From a virus, in IMG/VR virus record IMGVR_UViG_3300042525_000166, positions 1 through 23,871 of that record: a stretch of DNA of 23,871 bases. The stretch is one strand, 5' to 3'. Shown piece by piece: positions 1 to 7,617 of this stretch. The notes under the pieces are model-generated. The model was not told the origin of the DNA. It ran no database searches and saw nothing but the letters and a program-made list of their open reading frames with translations. A program made the translations under genes and the position numbers. Positions within the stretch are counted from its first letter, which is position 1; every line of letters starts with the position of its first letter.

Positions 1-1465
1 AGTTGTTCCTGCCGGAAACATGCTGGGAAAAGACTTTGTGGGAGCTTTGGCTTGTCTATGGTTCTTTCTATCCCGCCATCCGTGTCGGGTTGTAACCACC
101 TCTGTTGACAATACTCAGCTCAACGCAGTGTTGTGGGGGGAAATGCGTAGGTTCATTCAGACCGCAGCACAACCGCTCACACACGACAAGGGCGGGCCTC
201 TGCTGGTGAATAACCTACACATCCGCAAGTACGTCCGTGACAACCTGTGCGGTTTGTCCTACATCATTGGGCGGGTTGCCAGTGATACAGGCGAAGGCTT
301 TCTTGGACACCACATTGCTTCTACTGGCGATGGTGTTCCTAGAACGTTGTTCTTTGTGGACGAAGCAAGCGGTGTTCCAGACGTGTATTACGAGAAAGCT
401 GATACATGGGCTAACCGCAAGCTGATCGTAGGCAACCCATTTGAATGTCAGAATTTCTTCAAGCACGCCGTCAAGGGTCGTCCTGGGAGTGATGATGCTG
501 GTGGCGATATTGCCAGAACCAATGGAAAAGGGTTTATTCGCAAGGTCATTCACATTGGGGCACAGGATAGTCCTAACGTCAAGTTGGGGCTTCTTCAAGT
601 TGCTCGTGGTGAAGAACCTACCTATGAAGTATTGGTCCCTGGAGTCAAAGACTACGCTACTTACGAAAAGAACATCCGGATCTGGGACAAAGTGAAGCAG
701 ACAATTTCACTCAACGGACAGTTCTATGAAGGTGCAGAAGTCTTGATGTTCCCACCAGAGTGGCTGGACCGCTCTGCCAAGATCGCACAAGACCATGTCC
801 GGCTAACGTCTCGTACTGCCAAGGCAATGGGAGTGGATACTTCTTCTGGTGGGGACACTCTTTCATGGTGTGTTGTTGACGAATTTGGTATCCTTGACCT
901 GCATTCAGTTCCGTTCATGGAAGATACTTCAGATGTAATGACTGTTACTCTTCGCATGATGGCTAAGTGGAATTTAAAAGGAAACCAAGTTCTGTTTGAT
1001 GCTGGGGGTGGTGGTAAGGAACATGCCGATTACTTGAAAAAGATCGCCAATATCGACGGAATTCGGGCAGTTGGCTTCGGTGAATCGGTCAGTTTTGAAA
1101 ATGCCTGGAAGAAAATGAAGATGTACAAGGAAATTCGCGATGAGCGTGAAACGCGGGTGGTGTACAAAAATCGTAGGGCACAGATGTATGACCTTCTGCG
1201 GATTGCAATCAACCCCATGACTGGTAGCGGGTTCGGTATTCCAGCACATTTGCACGAGTTGAGGCGGCAGTTGGCTCCTATCCCTCTGTTGTATGATGGC
1301 GAGGGAAAGCTATATTTGCCGCCTAAACGTCGGACAGACCCAGACAGTGACGAATTGTGCTTGATCGACATCGTTGGGAGGTCACCTGATGATGCGGATG
1401 CCCTTGTCTTAGCGATGTTTGGTATGATGACAGACGAAAAACCTTCCGTCGCAGGAGCGTTTTGA
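1..1465 (+). CDS. terL: Terminase large subunit (TerL), 5'-truncated by the window edge
   Basis: This is the ATPase/nuclease motor that cuts concatemeric DNA and pumps it into the prohead through the portal. The reading frame is already open at base 2 and reads VVPAGNMLGKDF, a Walker A-like P-loop, so only the N-terminal end is missing. Numbering from the Met at base 20, Walker B is FFVDEAS (about 111-117), followed by the coupling motif LIVGNP (135-140). The RNase H-fold nuclease then has acidic residues at D273 (GVDTSSGG), D327 (LFDAGG) and the DDADAL cluster (457-462). The P-loop ends GKD rather than GKS/T. The TGA stop overlaps the ATG of the small subunit by one base. The identification is firm; the true start lies outside the window. 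Confidence 0.93.
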   Translation, partial: VVPAGNMLGKDFVGALACLWFFLSRHPCRVVTTSVDNTQLNAVLWGEMRRFIQTAAQPLTHDKGGPLLVNNLHIRKYVRDNLCGLSYIIGRVASDTGEGFLGHHIASTGDGVPRTLFFVDEASGVPDVYYEKADTWANRKLIVGNPFECQNFFKHAVKGRPGSDDAGGDIARTNGKGFIRKVIHIGAQDSPNVKLGLLQVARGEEPTYEVLVPGVKDYATYEKNIRIWDKVKQTISLNGQFYEGAEVLMFPPEWLDRSAKIAQDHVRLTSRTAKAMGVDTSSGGDTLSWCVVDEFGILDLHSVPFMEDTSDVMTVTLRMMAKWNLKGNQVLFDAGGGGKEHADYLKKIANIDGIRAVGFGESVSFENAWKKMKMYKEIRDERETRVVYKNRRAQMYDLLRIAINPMTGSGFGIPAHLHELRRQLAPIPLLYDGEGKLYLPPKRRTDPDSDELCLIDIVGRSPDDADALVLAMFGMMTDEKPSVAGAF

Positions 1466-2145
1466 TGCCCCCCACCTCAAAGAAGGCTGGTCCAGGAAAC
1501 AAGAAACCGACAGAAATGTCACTTCAGCAGAAATTATTTGTTCATTATCTGCTGCAAGACCCGAAAATGGATGCTGGAAAGGCTGCTCTTCAGGCCGGAT
1601 ACGCTTCAGAGGTCACTGGACATGCTCTTTTGAAGAAAAACCAGTTTGTCATCAAGGCTGTTCGTGAATTTCTGGACAAAGCCTCGGTTAAGACAAAAAT
1701 CAGTGCAGAAAGGATCTTGAAAGAGGTAGACACACTAGCTCTACGAGACATTATTGACTTTTGTGACGAAAATGGTCAGATCAATCTGTCTGATCTTCGC
1801 AAGATTCCAGAAAGTGCTCGGCGGTGTATTGACTCACTCAAGGTCAAATCCGGGTTTGATGACCAAGGTAATGCGATTCAGATTTGTGAAATCAAGCTGG
1901 TCCCGAAATTGGCCGCTCTTGAGTTGGCAATGAAGCATCGAGGGATGCTTGATGAAGTTGGTATGCAGAAACCTGAATCCACAGACGGAAAAATGTCATG
2001 GGATGACTTGTACGAACCTCCAAACCTTCAAGCTGACCCTGTAAGACAGCGGTTGGCAATTGAACAACAGACTACAGAAGCTGCCACAGGAGCTCCTTTT
2101 GAAGCTCCTAACCCGGTATTGAGCAAGAAGGGTAAAACCACATGA
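1465..2145 (+). CDS. terS: Terminase small subunit (Terminase_2-like)
   Basis: This 226-residue protein is the probable DNA-recognition subunit that selects the packaging site and loads TerL. Residues 18-62 have the Terminase_2 pattern: a basic N-terminus, SLQQKLFVHYLL, a helix with AALQAGYAS, then the HALLKKNQFVIKAV segment, which is the helix-turn-helix region of this family. Residues 70-160 (SAERILKEVDTLALRDI onwards) match the middle domain, and the C-terminus is a low-complexity tail. I chose ATG 1465, which overlaps the TerL stop (TGATG) and follows AGGAG at about 1453-1457, over the in-frame TTG at 1462. The gene lies after TerL, the opposite of the usual order. Its stop overlaps the portal start (ATGA). 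Confidence 0.85.
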   Translation: MPPTSKKAGPGNKKPTEMSLQQKLFVHYLLQDPKMDAGKAALQAGYASEVTGHALLKKNQFVIKAVREFLDKASVKTKISAERILKEVDTLALRDIIDFCDENGQINLSDLRKIPESARRCIDSLKVKSGFDDQGNAIQICEIKLVPKLAALELAMKHRGMLDEVGMQKPESTDGKMSWDDLYEPPNLQADPVRQRLAIEQQTTEAATGAPFEAPNPVLSKKGKTT

Positions 2146-4028
2146 ACAGCGATCCTTTCGGCGACCGTTCCAAGGGCTTTGACATCAATTCGCTCAAACC
2201 GGAACATCGTGAGTTTGCCCTCAACATGGCCTTTGCGGTGGAAAATCTGGCTTCTGCTCGTGAAGAACTGCTTCGTCGGGTTGACTCTCCAGACTCAAGG
2301 GACTTGACAAAGTCTTGCAAATGGAAGGAAAACAGCGAACTTACCACTGAATTCTACCGTGAGCAATATGAACGGAACTCATACGCCGAGCGTACCGTCA
2401 ACCTGTACCCGATGGAAGCGTGGCAAGTTTCACCCATTGTGTATGAAACAGACGACTTGGACGATGAAACACCGTTCGAGTTGGCAATGAAAGATCTGTG
2501 TCGGGATATTCTAGGTGAAAGTTGGTTTGAGGACACTCGTTGTGACTCTGTGTGGTCTCACCTCAAGAATGCTCAGATTTTGGCGGGCATTGGGAACTAC
2601 GGTGTGATCCTGTTGGGCCTCAATGACGGCAAGGCTTTGGATCAGCCGATTGCTGGCGTTGACCAGTGGGGCCGGAAAAAGGACCGAAAGAACAAGACCA
2701 AGGTGAAAAGCAGCTTCAAGGAAATGCTGCCTAAGAAAGTGAAGCCTCCGACCGGAGTTGCTCCCAAGGGAACTGTTACTGTAGTAGATGCTCCGGAAGA
2801 TTCTCCTGAAGAGAAAGAGGGTGTTGACAACATCCGGGGAACTGATCTGACCTACGATCAAAATTACCCGTTCGCATCGGAGCTTGGAACCAAGCCTCCC
2901 CCGGACCGGGAAGTGGATCGTACAGAGTCTCCGATGCGGTTGTTGTATCTTCGGGAGTTTGATCAGTCCAATGTCAAGATCGAGTCGTATGAGATTGATC
3001 CCCGTCACCCTCGGTATGGGCAGCCTCTGACCTACCGCATCACGTTGGGAGATATTGCTGATCGTCAGGGTAGTGAGGAAGAGGTTGGCCTCCCAGAAAA
3101 GGATATTCTGGTTCACTGGCACCGCATCATCCACGTTACCGACAACGGTGAAATTTTCCACAAGCCGCGGATGAAGTCTGTCATTGACAATTTGATGGAC
3201 TTGAAGAAGCTGTGTGGTGGTTCTGCCGAAATGTACTGGAAAGGGAGCTTCCCCGGTCTGTCTTTGGAAACACACCCCTCTCTTGGGGGCAATGTTTCTA
3301 TCAAGCGGGAAGAAATCAAAGAGCAGATGGAACTCTACATGGAGGACCTTAAGCGGTATCTGGCTCTGTCTGGTATGACAGCCAAGTCGCTTGCCCCTCA
3401 GGTGGTAGACCCATCGAAACAGATTGATGTTCAAATTGACGCAATCTGTGTGAAACTAGCCTGTCCCAAAAGAAAGTTCATGGGAAGTGAGCTTGGGGAG
3501 CTTGCCAGTAGTCAAGACGACTCTGTGTGGAATGACCGCCTTCGGGAGTATCAGGCCAAGAAGGCTTCCCCCATCATCAGCAAGTTTATTGACCGGCTGA
3601 TCACTGTTGGGGTGCTGCCTGAGCCTGAACGTTATTTGATCTACTGGCCGTCGCTTGAGACTGTGGATTCGGTCAAGATGGCGGAAGTGGGTCTGAAGCG
3701 TACCCAAGCTCTGGCTCAGTACTCTTCTGGCAATTGTGAAGCCTTGATGCCAGCCAAGTTCTTCTACACCATGATCCTTGGACTCACAGATGAAGAAACG
3801 GCTGCCATTGTTGCAGAAGCCACTGCTCAACTCAGCACCCCAGAAGCCCGCCTGACTCAAGACCCACGGGAAAAGCAAGCGATGGATCTTGAGTTGAAAA
3901 AGCATGAAATCAGTGTCGGGACTGATTTGAAAGAAAAGCAAATGGAAAGCAAGGACCGTCAGTTAGGCAAGGGTAACGGAAACCCGGCCTCAGCCGACAA
4001 AGCCCCTACCAAGGTTCTTGGAAGCTAG
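2142..4028 (+). CDS. Portal protein (DUF1073-like)
   Basis: This 628-residue protein should form the dodecameric ring at the capsid vertex, through which DNA enters and to which the neck attaches. The N-terminal half contains the typical sequence from FYREQYERNSYAERTVN (71-87) through MEAWQVSP (91-98), then an ILAGIGNYGVILLGL strand region (146-160). VHWHRIIHV (324-332) is the hallmark segment of DUF1073-type portals. A helical stem region and the GSELGELASSQDD turn follow, and the C-terminal tail is Lys/Glu-rich. Residues 175-263 are a charged, Pro-rich insertion between the wing halves, longer than I expect for the family. ATG 2142 overlaps the TerS stop. A structured non-coding stretch follows the TAG. 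Confidence 0.87.
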   Translation: MNSDPFGDRSKGFDINSLKPEHREFALNMAFAVENLASAREELLRRVDSPDSRDLTKSCKWKENSELTTEFYREQYERNSYAERTVNLYPMEAWQVSPIVYETDDLDDETPFELAMKDLCRDILGESWFEDTRCDSVWSHLKNAQILAGIGNYGVILLGLNDGKALDQPIAGVDQWGRKKDRKNKTKVKSSFKEMLPKKVKPPTGVAPKGTVTVVDAPEDSPEEKEGVDNIRGTDLTYDQNYPFASELGTKPPPDREVDRTESPMRLLYLREFDQSNVKIESYEIDPRHPRYGQPLTYRITLGDIADRQGSEEEVGLPEKDILVHWHRIIHVTDNGEIFHKPRMKSVIDNLMDLKKLCGGSAEMYWKGSFPGLSLETHPSLGGNVSIKREEIKEQMELYMEDLKRYLALSGMTAKSLAPQVVDPSKQIDVQIDAICVKLACPKRKFMGSELGELASSQDDSVWNDRLREYQAKKASPIISKFIDRLITVGVLPEPERYLIYWPSLETVDSVKMAEVGLKRTQALAQYSSGNCEALMPAKFFYTMILGLTDEETAAIVAEATAQLSTPEARLTQDPREKQAMDLELKKHEISVGTDLKEKQMESKDRQLGKGNGNPASADKAPTKVLGS

Positions 4029-4207
4029 ACGAATACAGTCGGTCGCTGCCGCGTCGGAGTTGCCAAGTGGGGGTTTTGCCACGGACCCCGCTTCCGACGC
4101 GGCAGAGGCTGTCGTAGCGTTTCTCAGTGGGGTTGTGCTGCTCCGGGCGTGCCGGGGTGGGGTTTGTATTCCGAGCGGAAGTCGCAGTCCAATTCGGAGA
4201 AAGAGTG
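4029..4207 (+). other. Non-coding, G-rich, structured intergenic region
   Basis: This 179-nt gap between the portal and the small winged-helix gene is the largest non-coding stretch in a densely packed region. It holds a long hairpin (4046-4105), then a G-rich segment with runs at 4129-4132, 4145-4147, 4154-4157 and 4159-4162, then the AATTCGGAGA ribosome-binding region of the next gene. A reading frame starting from TTG 4018 crosses it, but its translation has no recognisable features and no convincing Shine-Dalgarno. I see no tRNA fold and no clear sigma-70 promoter. Confidence 0.6.
4046..4105 (+). terminator. Strong hairpin after the portal gene (terminator or RNA-stability/processing element)
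   Basis: CTGCCGCGTCGGA (4046-4058) and TCCGACGCGGCAG (4093-4105) are perfect 13-bp inverted repeats. Inside them, AGTGGGG (4066-4072) pairs with CCCCGCT (4086-4092) through seven pairs, one of them G-U, leaving a 13-nt loop and a 7-nt bulge on the 5' side. The hairpin begins 17 nt after the portal stop. No U-run follows directly, so a classical intrinsic terminator is not certain. A transcript-stabilising, attenuating or RNase-processing role is equally possible. Confidence 0.6.
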
Positions 4208-4492
4208 ATGATTTTTCAGTTGCCGGGGTATGACAAGTACAGTGATACCCAGAAACGGATCTTACAGAAGTTGGTTGAAGCATTGTTGACCAACTCTGGG
4301 GCCGTCACTAAGAAAGAAATGGCTGTAGTTCTTGATGATCCACAACAGCGTCCAGAACGAGTCATGCGACACATCAACTCCTTGAGAAGGGATATGAAGA
4401 TCCACAGTCCAGGATACTACATTTCTGGTGAAATGGGGATCTACAAGCAGATTCGGTACAGATTGGTTCGTTTGATCCACATTGCCGAATAG
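4208..4492 (+). CDS. Small winged-helix DNA-binding-type protein
   Basis: This 94-residue protein has the layout of an OmpR-type winged helix. A first helix (TQKRILQKLVEALLTNSG) is followed by a turn and second helix (TKKEMAVVLDD), a recognition-type helix with the typical RVMRHINSLRRDM pattern, and a wing ending SPGYYISGE. It contains nothing else, with no receiver domain. I chose ATG 4208 because GGAGA at 4196-4200 sits seven bases upstream; the frame could extend to GTG or TTG codons further upstream, but that would run into the structured leader. It sits between the portal and the capsid protease, an unusual place for a regulator. It could control late transcription or could be a structural protein that reuses the fold. 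No close family is recognised. Confidence 0.65.
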   Translation: MIFQLPGYDKYSDTQKRILQKLVEALLTNSGAVTKKEMAVVLDDPQQRPERVMRHINSLRRDMKIHSPGYYISGEMGIYKQIRYRLVRLIHIAE

Positions 4493-4557
4493 TTGCGTCG
4501 ATTTGGTCAAGTCTTGTCTGGCACTCTTGGTCGGACATACAACAAATTGGAGTCACT

Positions 4558-5766
4558 ATGGACTATCTCATCGAATACGAATCTGTGTGCAACGCGGTGG
4601 CTGTTCGCAAGCCCTTGATGGGCCGCGACCATTTTGTTGTTCCAATGTCCATGATTGTCCCCGGCGTGTTGAATGGGTCCAAAGGCCCGCTTCTGTATCC
4701 CAAAGAAGAAACAGCAAAGAATCCCAGCGTTTGGAATGGGATGCCAATTGTTGTCAACCATCCCAACGGCAGTTCTGCTCGGGTTCCGGAATACCTCGAC
4801 AAGTTTGGAATTGGCATCATTCTCAATGCCAAGGGTGATGATTCGGGCAAGTTGGTGGCCGAGGGGTGGTTTGACATTGAGCGAACCAAGGCGGTTGACA
4901 ACCGGATTTATGAAAATCTTCAATCCGGCAAGAAGATTGAACTGAGCACCGGGGTGAATGTTGCCATTGACACCCAAGTTGGTGACAACCCAGTGTTCAA
5001 CGGAGTGAAGTACGAGGGAATCGCAAGAAACCTTCGTCCAGATCATTTGGCAATTCTGCCTGATGACAAAGGTGCCTGTTCCCTTGAAGACGGTTGTGGA
5101 GTCAACAACACTTCGAAGAACTGGAAGGACCGACTTGAACAAGTGTGGAACGCGGTGTTTCACAAGAATGGAAGTTCACAAACTGAAAAGGATCAAGGCA
5201 TGGCACTCACCGCGGAACAGAAAGCCGCACTGGTTGCTGAAGTCACCAACTGCTCGTGCGGCGGAAAGGCTGCTACGGATGCAGACAAGGCTGCGATGAA
5301 CACCTTGAGTGACGAAGCCATTCTGGCTCTTCACAAGATGGTAACGACGAAGAAGACTGAACCTGAAAAGTCTCCCAACGAAAAGCAAGAAGTCAAGACC
5401 ATTGTGGTCAATGAACTGACTGCTGATCAGAAGGAGCTTCTTGAGTATGCCAAGAACAAGAAGGCCGAAGAGCGGATGGGAATCATCAAGGCTCTGACGG
5501 ATTCTGTTCCTGCTGATCAACGTCAAGCTCAAGTGTTGAACCTGTCCGGCAAGACGTTGGCTGAACTGGTGGAGCTCAAGAAGACTGTGGATGCTCTCAA
5601 CGCCGGTTCCAAGGAAGAAGGGGGTGGGGCTGACTTCAGTGGTCAAGCTCCTGCTCCGGAAGCCCAAGCCAAGAACAGTGGCAACAAGGTGAAGCCCAAG
5701 GAAGAAACCCCGTTGGAACTTCCGGCGTGGAACTGGGCGTCTGATCCCAAAACCGAAGAAGGCTGA
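4558..5766 (+). CDS. Capsid maturation protease-scaffold fusion (DUF2213-like)
   Basis: This 402-residue protein resembles DUF2213 phage proteins, found next to capsid genes and thought to be prohead proteases. The N-terminal domain (about 1-185) runs from MIVPGVLNG (32-40) through WNGMPIVVNHP (59-69) and KIELSTGVNV (126-135) to ARNLRPDHLAILPD (156-169). His68, Ser130 and His163 fall where a herpesvirus/prohead-type Ser protease would place its catalytic residues; the triad is my inference. The remainder (about 190-402) is Lys/Glu/Ala-rich and helical, with SCGGKA at about 230 and a coiled-coil-like stretch ending near 345, as expected of a scaffold removed during maturation. Protease and scaffold therefore appear to be one polypeptide. 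ATG 4558 follows TTGGAG. Confidence 0.75.
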   Translation: MDYLIEYESVCNAVAVRKPLMGRDHFVVPMSMIVPGVLNGSKGPLLYPKEETAKNPSVWNGMPIVVNHPNGSSARVPEYLDKFGIGIILNAKGDDSGKLVAEGWFDIERTKAVDNRIYENLQSGKKIELSTGVNVAIDTQVGDNPVFNGVKYEGIARNLRPDHLAILPDDKGACSLEDGCGVNNTSKNWKDRLEQVWNAVFHKNGSSQTEKDQGMALTAEQKAALVAEVTNCSCGGKAATDADKAAMNTLSDEAILALHKMVTTKKTEPEKSPNEKQEVKTIVVNELTADQKELLEYAKNKKAEERMGIIKALTDSVPADQRQAQVLNLSGKTLAELVELKKTVDALNAGSKEEGGGADFSGQAPAPEAQAKNSGNKVKPKEETPLELPAWNWASDPKTEEG

Positions 5767-5778
5767 TTTGAACTACCG

Positions 5779-5799
5779 CCGTGTCTTGTGTAGATACGG
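5779..5799 (+). other. Small hairpin upstream of the decoration-protein gene
   Basis: CCGTGTC (5779-5785) pairs with GATACGG (5793-5799) through seven pairs, one G-U, with a 7-nt loop. It lies in the 60-nt gap between the protease-scaffold stop and the AAGGAGA ribosome-binding site of the next gene. It could be an mRNA processing or stability element. It is short enough that chance is possible. Confidence 0.3.
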
Positions 5800-5826
5800 G
5801 AGGCCAGGAATTCAAGGAGAAACAAG

Positions 5827-6306
5827 ATGCGCGGAACTGAAATTCTTGCCACCGGCGCTCAGTTGCGTGGTGTGAAGAAGGAAGTGATTGTCTACGGGAC
5901 TCCGAAGCCCGGTACGGTCATGCAGGTTCGGACCGAGGCCGGTCTCACTGCTGACAACGTGGAGACTGTTGAAGTCTACACTCCGGGAGCTGATGGCAAC
6001 CGTCGCCCGATCATGGTGTTGCTGGAAAATCAACTGTCTGGCAAGACCTATGATGATGCCTATGTCAGCGGTCAACGTGGTTGGGTCTACTTCCCGGTTG
6101 CCGGTGAGTACTTGAACATGCGACTGTTGGACGTGGCTGGTACTGGGGATGATCACTCGTTCGGTGAACTCCTCATTGTCGACAACGGCACGGGCAAGCT
6201 GATTGCCACGACCGGAAGTCCTGAATCGGAGCCGTTCCAACTGTTGGAAACCATCACCGATCCGACGGCTGACACCGTGGCTCTCTGCCGGTACACCGGT
6301 TATTGA
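5827..6306 (+). CDS. Probable head decoration/stabilisation protein
   Basis: This 159-residue, Cys-poor, beta-rich protein lies between the protease-scaffold and the major capsid protein, where phages usually encode the capsid cement protein. The N-terminus (GTEILATGAQLRG) is followed by beta-strands including RRPIMVLLENQLSGK, and a region reading GKLIATTGSPES precedes the C-terminal TVALCRYTGY. These are the kinds of segment seen in small capsid-binding beta-barrels, but I recognise no exact family. The start is ATG 5827 with a near-ideal AAGGAGA at about 5814-5820. The good ribosome-binding site fits a protein made in numbers similar to the capsid subunit. The call rests mainly on position and size. 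Confidence 0.55.
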   Translation: MRGTEILATGAQLRGVKKEVIVYGTPKPGTVMQVRTEAGLTADNVETVEVYTPGADGNRRPIMVLLENQLSGKTYDDAYVSGQRGWVYFPVAGEYLNMRLLDVAGTGDDHSFGELLIVDNGTGKLIATTGSPESEPFQLLETITDPTADTVALCRYTGY

Positions 6307-6364
6307 TCCACACAAGTTCCAAATCACACCCCACCCGAGTTCATGATTTTGAGGGAGAATTTCT

Positions 6365-7513
6365 ATGTCGTCTTTGTTGATGACTGACTTTGTTTGGAAC
6401 GGCGGAAAAAACGCTGATGGCCCTGTTGCCAGTGAGCTTCAGCGTCTCCGCTATGAGCCGGGGTTCTTCAAGCCCTGGATCGGCGATGACGGGAAGAAGT
6501 ATGTTACGATCCACAACCAGTCTGGGAAGCTGGAAAACGTTCGTGTCAGCGATCTTCGCGGTGCTGGCTTTGATCACCCCGTGACCAATGCTGCTTCGTT
6601 GCGGAAGGATGAATGGGTCAAGCTGGAAAAGCGGCTGATCCAAGTGGCCCGCCCTCGCCTTCAAGCGTGGTCGGACCTGATGGCTACGAACGTGTACACC
6701 CTCGATGGTATGTCCAACACCATCCTGGAACACGAAACCATCAACGACACTGGCGATGCCTATGTCGACATGGATGCTCTTTCGGAAACCACGACGAGCT
6801 CTCCGCTCTTCGGTCTGGAAGGCATCCCGTTGCCGATTACCCACGGTGACTTCAGCTTCTCCTCGCGTCGTCTGGCGACCAGCCGAAACAACGGCCAGCC
6901 GCTGAACTTCACGATGATGGAGATGGTCACGCGGCGTATCGCCGAAAAGGTGGAAAAGACCACCATCGGTACGCTGGCGGGCTTGACCTACGGGTCTGAC
7001 TCGCGGTACTCGTTGACGTCCAAGATCAGTGGGTATCTGACCTTTGCGGGTCGGAATACCAAGACTGACTTGAACGTACCCACTGGCTCCAACCCGGAAG
7101 CCACGGTTGCGGATGTTCTCGAAATGCGGGAACAGATGTTCGAAGACAATATGTACGGTCCGTACATGATCTACCACAGCACGGACTGGGACAAGTTCCT
7201 GGACAACGACTACGCTCGGCTCGGGGGCAACAACGCCTCCATGACCTTGCGTGATCGGCTGCGGAAGATTGACGGTATCCGTGACGTCAAGCGTCTGGAC
7301 TACCTCAACTCCAGCACCAACCCCTTCACCATGATCATGGTCCAAATGACCGAAGACGTGGTGCGTGCGGTGAACGGGATGAACCTCTCGGTGATTCAAT
7401 GGGAATCCCGTGGCGGTCTCCAGTTGAATTTCAAGGTCATGTGCATCTGGTTGCCGCAGATCTTCCAGACGCAAACCGGTCAGTGTGGTATTCTCCACGC
7501 AACGACCTCGTGA
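6365..7513 (+). CDS. Major capsid protein (HK97 fold)
   Basis: This 382-residue protein is the main shell subunit. It resembles HK97-fold capsid/encapsulin-like proteins that have the segment GIPLPITHGDFSFSSRRLA (about 153-171), followed by a GQPLNFT-MMEMVTRRIAEKVEKTTIG backbone-helix region and, further on, DVLEMREQMFEDNMYGPYMIYHS and VIQWESRGGLQLNFKVM near the C-terminus. The start is ATG 6365 with GAGGGAGAA upstream. No extended N-terminal delta domain is evident, consistent with a separate scaffold encoded upstream. A long hairpin follows the stop. The codons are visibly more GC-rich than in the neighbouring neck genes, as is common for highly expressed phage structural genes. A long reverse-strand open frame across this gene is a shadow of its codon bias. 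Confidence 0.85.
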   Translation: MSSLLMTDFVWNGGKNADGPVASELQRLRYEPGFFKPWIGDDGKKYVTIHNQSGKLENVRVSDLRGAGFDHPVTNAASLRKDEWVKLEKRLIQVARPRLQAWSDLMATNVYTLDGMSNTILEHETINDTGDAYVDMDALSETTTSSPLFGLEGIPLPITHGDFSFSSRRLATSRNNGQPLNFTMMEMVTRRIAEKVEKTTIGTLAGLTYGSDSRYSLTSKISGYLTFAGRNTKTDLNVPTGSNPEATVADVLEMREQMFEDNMYGPYMIYHSTDWDKFLDNDYARLGGNNASMTLRDRLRKIDGIRDVKRLDYLNSSTNPFTMIMVQMTEDVVRAVNGMNLSVIQWESRGGLQLNFKVMCIWLPQIFQTQTGQCGILHATTS

Positions 7514-7519
7514 TCCCGA

Positions 7520-7583
7520 AGGAGGGAGGGGGATGACGGCCAAGTGTCTGCGACCTCTTGGTGCGGTCATCCCCTTTCTTCCT
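7520..7583 (+). terminator. Long hairpin after the major capsid gene
   Basis: The 18 bases at 7520-7537 pair end to end with the 18 bases at 7566-7583 (three G-U pairs). The core is GGGGATGAC with GTCATCCCC. An inner stem CCAAG (7540-7544) with CTTGG (7557-7561) extends it beyond a small internal loop. The 3' arm is pyrimidine-rich (CCCCTTTCTTCCT), resembling an intrinsic terminator, although the U-rich part lies within the stem rather than after it. It probably sets the level of capsid mRNA relative to the neck genes or protects the capsid mRNA 3' end. Confidence 0.6.
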
Positions 7584-7617
7584 ACCGTCCTCTAACCCTC
7601 CTTCAAGGAAGTATGTC

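Noticed and set aside
2511-3434. 307-codon reverse-strand open frame across the portal
   Set aside because: Shadow of the portal gene; no Shine-Dalgarno or recognisable domain, and no other reverse-strand gene exists in the window.
4029-4207. tRNA or cos/pac site in the intergenic stretch
   Set aside because: No cloverleaf or T-loop sequence was found; a packaging site cannot be told from sequence alone and would more often lie near terS.
4018-4233. Possible 71-residue protein starting inside the portal end
   Set aside because: Only a TTG start, no ribosome-binding site, and the sequence coincides with a strong hairpin and G-rich DNA that explain the open frame better.
4127-4492. Longer start for the winged-helix protein
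   Set aside because: The extension would translate the G-rich leader; ATG 4208 has a proper GGAGA and starts just before the fold.
6341-7570. 409-codon open frame on the reverse strand across the capsid gene
   Set aside because: The capsid gene on the + strand has clear homology and codon bias; the reverse frame gives a His/Arg/Val-rich product with no domain and covers the terminator hairpin.
7558-7617. Upstream in-frame extension of the SAP/HeH-like protein
   Set aside because: It would start within the hairpin and lacks a ribosome-binding site, whereas ATG 7618 has AAGGAA at the correct distance.
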